Shown piece by piece: positions 57,171 to 64,000 of a stretch of DNA of 64,000 bases. Both the position numbers and the translations under genes were made by a program. Every line of letters begins with the position of its first letter. Positions within the stretch are counted from its first letter, which is position 1. The stretch is from Pyrrhosoma nymphula (lineage: Eukaryota; Arthropoda; Insecta; Odonata; Coenagrionidae). Below the pieces are notes generated by a model, which saw only the letters and a list, made by a program, of their open reading frames with translations, had not been told where the DNA came from and made no database searches. The DNA is taken from contig OY754327.1 of NCBI GenBank assembly GCA_963573305.1, positions 144,748,855 to 144,812,854 of the forward strand, written 5' to 3'.

Positions 57171-59250
57171 AGTAAATCCTGCACCATAATTATTTTTCAC
57201 GCATTGCATTAGATTAAAGCGTGTTGTCAAATTAATTCGTATTTTTCATCATTTCGAAACCGCAAAAAACAACCGCCACCTAACGGTGAAAAATCGGCAT
57301 CGGCCAAAAACATTGCTTCTAAATCTTCTTTCTTATCTTTGTGATAGTCAGGCATGTGTGTTATCGAGAAATACCACGCCGATCTATCTCCTCATTTCTT
57401 AAAATAAAATTTGATTTTCCGATTTTTAGTCTGTCGGAGTTCTACTAGTATTTCAATGATAACATGGTCTGGAATTTAAAAAAATGACTTTATATCTCAC
57501 TTTAGCTCTGTTTTCTTTGTCAGTCTTCCCCTAACTCAAAAGCAATCTGCTGCAGTTCCCAAGCATAACGATGATGCAATTATTGCCTGCTGAATTCGAC
57601 TCAATTTTTGATGGCAATGGAGTTTTTTGGATGTTTTGAAATTAAGGAGCTAAATATTTCAGCGGAAACAGAATTTCCCATTGCCTCTTTTCTTCAGAAA
57701 AATCTGGCATGAGGCGAAGCAATTTAGCGTTCTCATTTGCCTTTGAGAGATAACCAGTCATGGAATTTCCTGTGTTAGATATTTTGACTGACGCGTAGCT
57801 TTGTTTCAATACGAAGTTCTGTGTGCCGCATGCATATGAACCTTTTATTTTTCATAATGCTGAAAAGTATTTTCTTGAGATGACATAATACCGTTGTAGT
57901 ATTACTTCTAAAGGTAAGTAATTGATAGACTTCAAAGTCAACGACTAAATCAATGTCATTGAAACGCTATTCACCAAAATCAAGTTTTAATCCACATTCA
58001 TGACTTGATTATTATGTATTGCTTTCCTTATTTTTGTAAGAGAGCTAATCAAGTATTAAAATATTTCTACATTGCTAAAATGATCTCAGTTCTCTTCACT
58101 GCAAGCTTTTGAATGTTTCTCTCTTTCTATTCATTTCTTATAAGCTAGAAGTCATAGTTAAAGTTTCATGATTCCGTCCTTTAATCAACCCTTTTAGATT
58201 GAAGATATATCTTGCTTCATCACGTTCACCTTCGAGGCGCCAAGTTTCTGATGCATCAATATTAAATAACACGTTATATATTTCACTGCAGAAGAAATTT
58301 TAACCATTTAGTGAATTGACTTTATTAAATTAGTGAAGTATTAATCGGGGTAAGGAGAAATATCAATCAAGTTTTTACTGCGTGGTTTATCAGAAAGTCA
58401 AGGCTCATCTCGAGAGGGGCAAACTGTACGTGATTTCGATGCATTTCAAATGTAATATATCGGATGGCGCCCGCCTTCACTTCTTTAAAATGCTTTTACT
58501 GTGTCATGATGTTAAGATTTTCTCTTCTAGATTTTTCTTTTCTGCTATTGACACTAGATCCTTTTATGTGTAATGTTTTGAACATACCAAGAGTAAAATC
58601 CAAAAGGATTGAGCTTATATATCTTATCAATCAACTATAAATCACTACCCTCTACGCATAACATAAATAAATGCGACAATAATACAAATTTCACAACTTC
58701 GTGTACATTACGTGAATTATTTCCTACGAGTGAGTCACGCATCGAAACGGCGGCTGAGATGGAAGTTCTGACCAGAAATGACTTCTACTCTGAGGTTCGT
58801 TAAGTAATTGGCACAGAGTCACCATCTCAGTGTTCGGAGTGTAGAAGAGCAAGGTCGGGCAAAAATGAGGCCATGAAGGTAACCCTGGGAATTTGATGCT
58901 AAAGAAGGAAAAAACCATAAGAGCCTCGAAGGCAGAATCAATTGAATTTCCATCTTTGGTCAAAACCTTGCCGATTTTCGTATGAAAAAAGGTGATGTAG
59001 AGGCGACTGGAGATGAATATAACTAAGTTTATACGTGCGGCCGAGATCCTTTGCTATCCGTGAAGCATTACAAAAATTTGCGTTCATTTTATGCCGTATA
59101 ACTGCGTACGGATTTTTCTGCTTTTCTCCGTTTTAGAGCATTTTACCTTGAAGAATTAAAAAATTAAGCTATGTATTTCCATAACTTTACACAGTTCTCG
59201 CGAGCATACTATTCCAATACCGAGAATTTTTTCTCCCTTTCGACCTGCAC
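57171..59250. other. AT-rich DNA without supported features
   Basis: Short open frames only. Nothing else recognised. Confidence 0.5.
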
Positions 59251-60000
59251 ACCTAGGAAAATCGAGTAATCCGTGGGAATCGAGGATGGTGTGCGAGAGC
59301 TCACGGGTATGATGGGAAAGGAGGCAGCCGGGCGGAGATCCTGAGGTTGTAGCGATGGAATGGGAGAGGAGGCCTCCACACCACGAGAAAACATGCGGAG
59401 GCGCGTCTGTGTGAACGAGTGGGTGCCGTGGATTGCAGGGAGGAGAGTGAGGGGCTCGCATTGGCAGGGCTTGGAGGGGGATGAAGGAGGAACTCCTCCC
59501 GCAGGCTGATACGTCTGGAAATCGATGGTTGCAGTCTGTGACAGACGAAGAAAGGAATAGGGCGAATGGGAGTGTAGCGTTGTGTGTGTGTGGGATGGAA
59601 GCCGGCAAGAAGTGGGAAGAAGAAACTAATGGTCGAGCTGAAGGCTTTTGCGAATGCAGCGGAGGTTTGGAGGGAGGCGGGAGGCAGAGTGGGTGAGGGG
59701 GGAGCAGGTCGAAGGGCTTGGTTTCCCAGGGATGAGTCGGAAGGTTTCTGTAGGGGAATGAAGAAGGGAGGAGAGGGAGAGGGGTCGGTTTGTGAGGGGG
59801 GCAGGGGTGGGAGGACTCAAAAGGGGTGGCGGAGGGAGAATCCCGGGAAAATTAGATTTTTGCGTTATTGGATCGGAGCGCGGAGTCGGTCGGAGGTTGT
59901 TGGTGAGAGAGGGAGAGAGTCGCCGTGAGTTCTTCCTTCCACTTTCCCATCCCCATCGCCCTCGGAAGCGGCGAGAGATGTCTCTCGCGGTTAGAATATA
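59251..60000. other. Purine-rich GC-rich island
   Basis: The plus strand is strongly G/A-rich from about 59330 to 59925, and shifts to pyrimidine-rich at 59925-59960. Open frames on both strands (59156-59608 minus; 59584-59928 plus) are compositional. Confidence 0.4.
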
Positions 60001-61920
60001 GTTTCAATAACGCCGCTTTACAATTAAACTACGAAAGTGCGTCTTTTTGCATAGCAGTGAACTTAAACAGCCAGCTGCCTACTTTTGTCTAAAATTATTT
60101 TCTTGTCCTTCTCTACACTTTCAAAACTGATTCAAGTTGGAAGAAGTGGTGAAATAAGGTCAATTATTCAAAATTTTAGGTCTCTATTTCATTTTTCAGT
60201 AGTGGTGGGTACCTAGGCAGTAGTAGAATTATGATTTTAGGAGATCCATGAAGTGGCATGAGGATAGGAACTGGATCCCATACCTTGTTAATTGAGCACA
60301 TGTATCATGCGGCACGATGTACATTCATGGTGAGCCCTAACTTAACCAATTAAATTGACCAGTTGAATATTGGTCAATTTAAATATTCACGAAGATAATC
60401 GTATTTTAGTGTTTTCCGTCAGTTAGACAACTTTCGGAAAGGATTAAAGGCACTTTCTCGGAGAATGAAAGAAAGACTTTGGGATACACAGGGGCGCCAA
60501 GTTAAGGTCTATCTATAAGGTCTATCTAAGGGAGTAAATATAACCTTAAATTGGATTTCAAAAACCTTAAATTTTAATAAAATAAAGTTGAAAACTTTCA
60601 TAAGAGTTTTCGTTTCGATAACGAAGAGCGGTATGCCGAAAAGCGATCTTACCGGAGTAAAAACATTTCTTTAGCCGCAGTGTGATACGGACCATGCCAT
60701 CCATTTAGGTCTACGTCTCTAAACGAAATCTTGGGAGGAGATAATTCTACGCATAGTGGATGAAGAGCTGCGGAAAGGGAATTAATAGAGATGCATAATA
60801 CAGGGAAGTTAATTGATTGAGTGCAGACATTCAGAGATAAGTGAGGGAAGGAAGGAAAACTGAGTGGAACATTGTTCAACTGTAACGAAGTATACAGCGG
60901 ATAAAACCTCTCTATAATAGCGTGATGTATAATTTTTAATACATCAATTGTTGCTCCTCTTGTACCTCTACGAAAAATATATGTAGAAGCGTACTTTTGA
61001 CCGCTTATTTTCTTTCCCTTATCACGGCGGAGTTCGATAGAGCCCAACAATAACACGTTTTGGTATCATTAGATAGGGTTATGCAGCCCTTATTTTACGC
61101 TCCATAGTCTAAATTATTTTACTGAAATTTGAACCGCGTCGAGCTTCTTCGGGCATTTCCGGGTTACGCATACTTGAGCTTGCTTATATTCCTAAGGAGC
61201 GAGCGGTAACGTTTTTTAACAAAGCTAACCTTTGAAATGATTAATTCTCTCTCCTGCTTCCAATCTGATAAATATTTTTTTCAAACTTGAGTTTAACGTT
61301 AGGATTACAGTAATTGATACTTTTGGAGCTTAGTTATAAGCACACCGAGAAATAAAAATGAAACTGGAGTGAGGATTGATCATAATATTGGATCTAGACA
61401 CTTTTGAAAAGCATCTATTCATACACAGTTCTATATACCTTCTGGTACTTATATTATTCGTTCGAACAAAATATGTTAGTGCTGACTTACGCGGTACGTG
61501 CGTAACCTTTACTCTTTAATGAACCGGGTTAACGTCGGCCTTTGCCGGTCATATTTGCTGCATGACTTTTTTTATCCATCAAGCTTTCTTGTCATGAGTA
61601 ATAATGTTTGCCTTTGGGGTATGATTATGATCATGTTCCGGTTGAATGTTTTACGCAATTGAAAAGTACTATGTCATTGTATGGGCAGAAATATACACGC
61701 TTAAAAAAATATTATCCTATTGAAATATCCGACCGTAATGACCTCACTGTAGTTCTACACATATTGCGCTTAAGCAACATGAGGAACTTAAAGCCCTGAC
61801 ATGGTGAGGTCATCCTTCATGTTTTGTTCTTCTTCAAAAGCTGAGGTTTTTTTCTAGTTGTCAAATTCTGTGCGCGTGCATACGGAAACTTTTCTATCAT
61901 TGGAAAAGTTGAACATCCCG
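60001..61920. other. AT-rich DNA with a perfect 12-bp hairpin
   Basis: Inverted arms ttaaattgacca at 60350-60361 and 60371-60382 are separated by 9 nt. A 135-codon minus frame (61056-60649) has no recognisable domain. Nothing else is supported. Confidence 0.5.
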
Positions 61921-62340
61921 CGATGAATGAAATGGTGAGGAAAGAATGTGAGGATGTCTCGATGGCCGAGGATAGGAGATGGAGGAGGGGGAGGGATGTG
62001 GAGAGGGTGGAAGACTGGGTGGGTGCCCGAGGGGGCGCTGCGTGTGAAGGAGATAAAAAGATGAGGCGGAGAGAGAGTTGGTTCCGAGGAATCCCAGTGG
62101 GGGCAGCGCTGCTCCGAGTGTGCGCCTTGGGGGGCGATAACCGGCGCTGACCGCCGAAGCGCCACCCCCTTCTCCCCCCTCATCCCCCCCCCCTTCTCCC
62201 CCCCACCCCCCCCCAGCCCTGACTCGTCTCTCTCTTTCGTATTTCCCTCAAATTCCTCCTCCGCCTCCGCATCCACCCCCAGCCCTCTCGCTCCTCTTAG
62301 CATCGAGTTCGTTCTCCCAGTCTCCGCAAACGGATTCACT
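61921..62340. other. GC-rich island switching from purine-rich to pyrimidine-rich
   Basis: The plus strand is G/A-rich at about 61930-62135 and C/T-rich at about 62157-62290. Multiple C runs of 5-10 at 62160-62215 give the minus strand strong G4 potential. Opposing open frames are compositional. Confidence 0.45.
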
Positions 62341-64000
62341 CTGGTCAGATGATCAGTATTTCACACCTTTCTATTGCTCGAGAACAAGAAATTATCTCTC
62401 TTCAGTTGTTTTGATGATTTTACGCATGGCGTTAAATTTATTCCCATAAGCTCTCCGTTGTGAGATATCGCCGAAGCAAACATAAACAATATAAACATCG
62501 CTAGCGCGGCTTATCTATCAGTAGGTAAAGCGTCATCTCCAGTGGAAAGATGTATAAATTATAGGATGCATAGTTTCCTATCACTCGAAAATAACGCTAC
62601 TATGAAGACGTTAAATTTGATTAATACTGGTTAGAAGATAGCTACTTAATTTTATGGCATCTTCTTGTCAAGGCAATTGACGTCTGTTCCGTTTGAGGTA
62701 TTTCAGGCATAAGAGCGATTTGTAAATTTGAAGGGACACCATTTTATCTTCTTCTATTGTTCCTCCAAACCTGGCACAATCCATTATCAAAGTTGTGGTT
62801 CTGGCAAATTAAATATGGTTTGCTTTTCCTGTAATTATTTTTCTAAGTTCATCATTGAAATCTATTAACGAAGTAGAATTTATGAGTTTTTTTGCTCTCG
62901 GACGATTCTGGTGGTCCGTATGCCCCTGCGATCCCGATAAGTCATTGGCTTGTCATCAGGTTTCTCAGGGGTTGAACCATCAGAACTTGACAGAAACACC
63001 CATTTTGAGATCCTTGTTTTTTTTACTTTTCTCCTGAGCATCACTACAGAAAAAGATCAATGGAAATGACACAATAGGTGTCTTAAATTACTGTAACCTT
63101 TTAATATAGAAATTAGTTACCATTAACATATTGCATGCCTAATTGGAAGAGATACCTAAATTATTTTTATGAAATTTTGTTAATTGATATCAGTAACCAA
63201 GTTCACATTTCATTAGCTGGTAACAACAACAAGATCCCATTTCATCCGGGGTTAGTGAATAAAATAAAATAATATCTGAATAGCCTGATGTTGTGATGTT
63301 TTTACAAAATGTTAATTTCGTAATGTCAACATTTATTTCTTTTATTGGTTCGAATTTCTTTGAATCCGGCAAAATCATATTGCGAGAAAATCGTCTGCTT
63401 GTACATCGGCAACACTATGCCCAACTGCGTCAATGCTAGATTCATCATTGATATCACATGAAAGATACAGAAGAAGATACATTTTATAAAATAATAGTCT
63501 CCTTTGAGATATGAAAGGAAAGAAAGGAATAATGCTGACTCTATATTTCAGTATTGAAGTGTTTATTGCAGAGGGACGAGATATTCAGTACTACTATAGC
63601 ACTTGCCGTAACAGTATATGATGTACGAATTTAATTTACGGAAAACTCACATGACATGGAATTAGCCTTAGAGAAGACAGTTACTTTATTTCATTGGTAA
63701 GAGAAAATTAATAATAACCCACGTCAATTGAGTGATTTATGTACGTGCATTCTAAATCACTGAGAAATTTTTAATCTATTGAAGATAAGCGAAAATTTCA
63801 TGGCACAGACATTTTAAAAACACTGTAATAAACCATCGTTTTTGAAACATATAGAACGTAAAACATGCGAATCCCTCTTCATAGACATGAAAAACTTGTT
63901 AATACTTCATGACAAAAATTTTTTAGCCTGTTACAAAGGTGAGATTTCGTTAAGATACCGAAGGGAAATGTCACCACTTTGTGTCGCACCCCAAATTGTA
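62341..64000. other. AT-rich DNA without supported features
   Basis: No gene, repeat or RNA gene could be recognised up to the window end. Confidence 0.5.

Noticed and set aside
1..64000. CRISPR array, prokaryotic operon or prophage
   Set aside because: There are no regularly spaced repeats with unique spacers and no compact gene clusters. The eukaryotic retroelements and SINEs exclude a bacterial context.

Overview
This window looks like non-coding, repeat-rich DNA from an arthropod nuclear genome, most likely an insect. I cannot place it further from sequence alone. The evidence is the mix of remnants: RTE-like and CR1-like LINE fragments with trinucleotide or hexanucleotide tails, a Penelope-like element with a GIY-YIG endonuclease, tRNA-derived SINEs, hAT-type and PIF/Harbinger-type non-autonomous DNA transposons, and a long foldback element. 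I found no convincing host protein-coding exon, no functional tRNA or rRNA, no CRISPR array and no prokaryotic operon structure. The window is best read as intergenic or intronic.

Layout. From 1 to 9.5 kb there are two decayed RTE-like reverse-transcriptase (RT) 3' ends (881-1517 plus; about 6860-7660 minus), two GC-rich islands (about 2.05-3.25 and 4.96-5.47 kb) and a diverged tandem repeat (6.08-6.39 kb). From 9.52 to 12.81 kb lies a foldback element whose right arm is split by a 2,766-bp hAT-like insertion; that insertion itself contains a third RT fragment. At 13.6-14.15 kb are two tandem SINE-like units on the minus strand. From 14.15 to 29.3 kb the DNA is mostly AT-rich and featureless, with GC-rich islands at 14.15-15.06 and 17.6-18.25 kb. 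A tRNA-derived SINE sits at 29.3 kb. From 30 to 46.7 kb more GC-rich purine/pyrimidine islands alternate with AT-rich DNA, together with two short DNA-transposon remnants (37.8 and 38.8 kb), a decayed RT fragment (35.2 kb) and a 17-bp tandem repeat (42.8 kb).

The densest mobile-element zone is 47-51.5 kb. A Penelope-like element on the minus strand carries three in-frame stops, and its reading frame is split by a 234-bp MITE with TTA target duplications. Right next to it is a 5'-truncated CR1-like LINE on the plus strand with an uninterrupted RT frame. At 54.6-55.1 kb a short hAT-type MITE appears to host a tRNA-like SINE insertion, flanked by a 14-bp duplication. The rest, to 64 kb, alternates AT-rich DNA with GC-rich islands (56.6, 59.3 and 61.9 kb).

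The most informative result is the set of nested insertions with internal proof: the paired foldback arm gives the pre-insertion sequence at 9.94 kb, and removing the MITE at 49.2 kb rejoins the Penelope frame. The most open-ended pattern is the recurrence, every few kilobases, of 300-1,000-bp GC-rich islands that often switch from purine-rich to pyrimidine-rich on the same strand.
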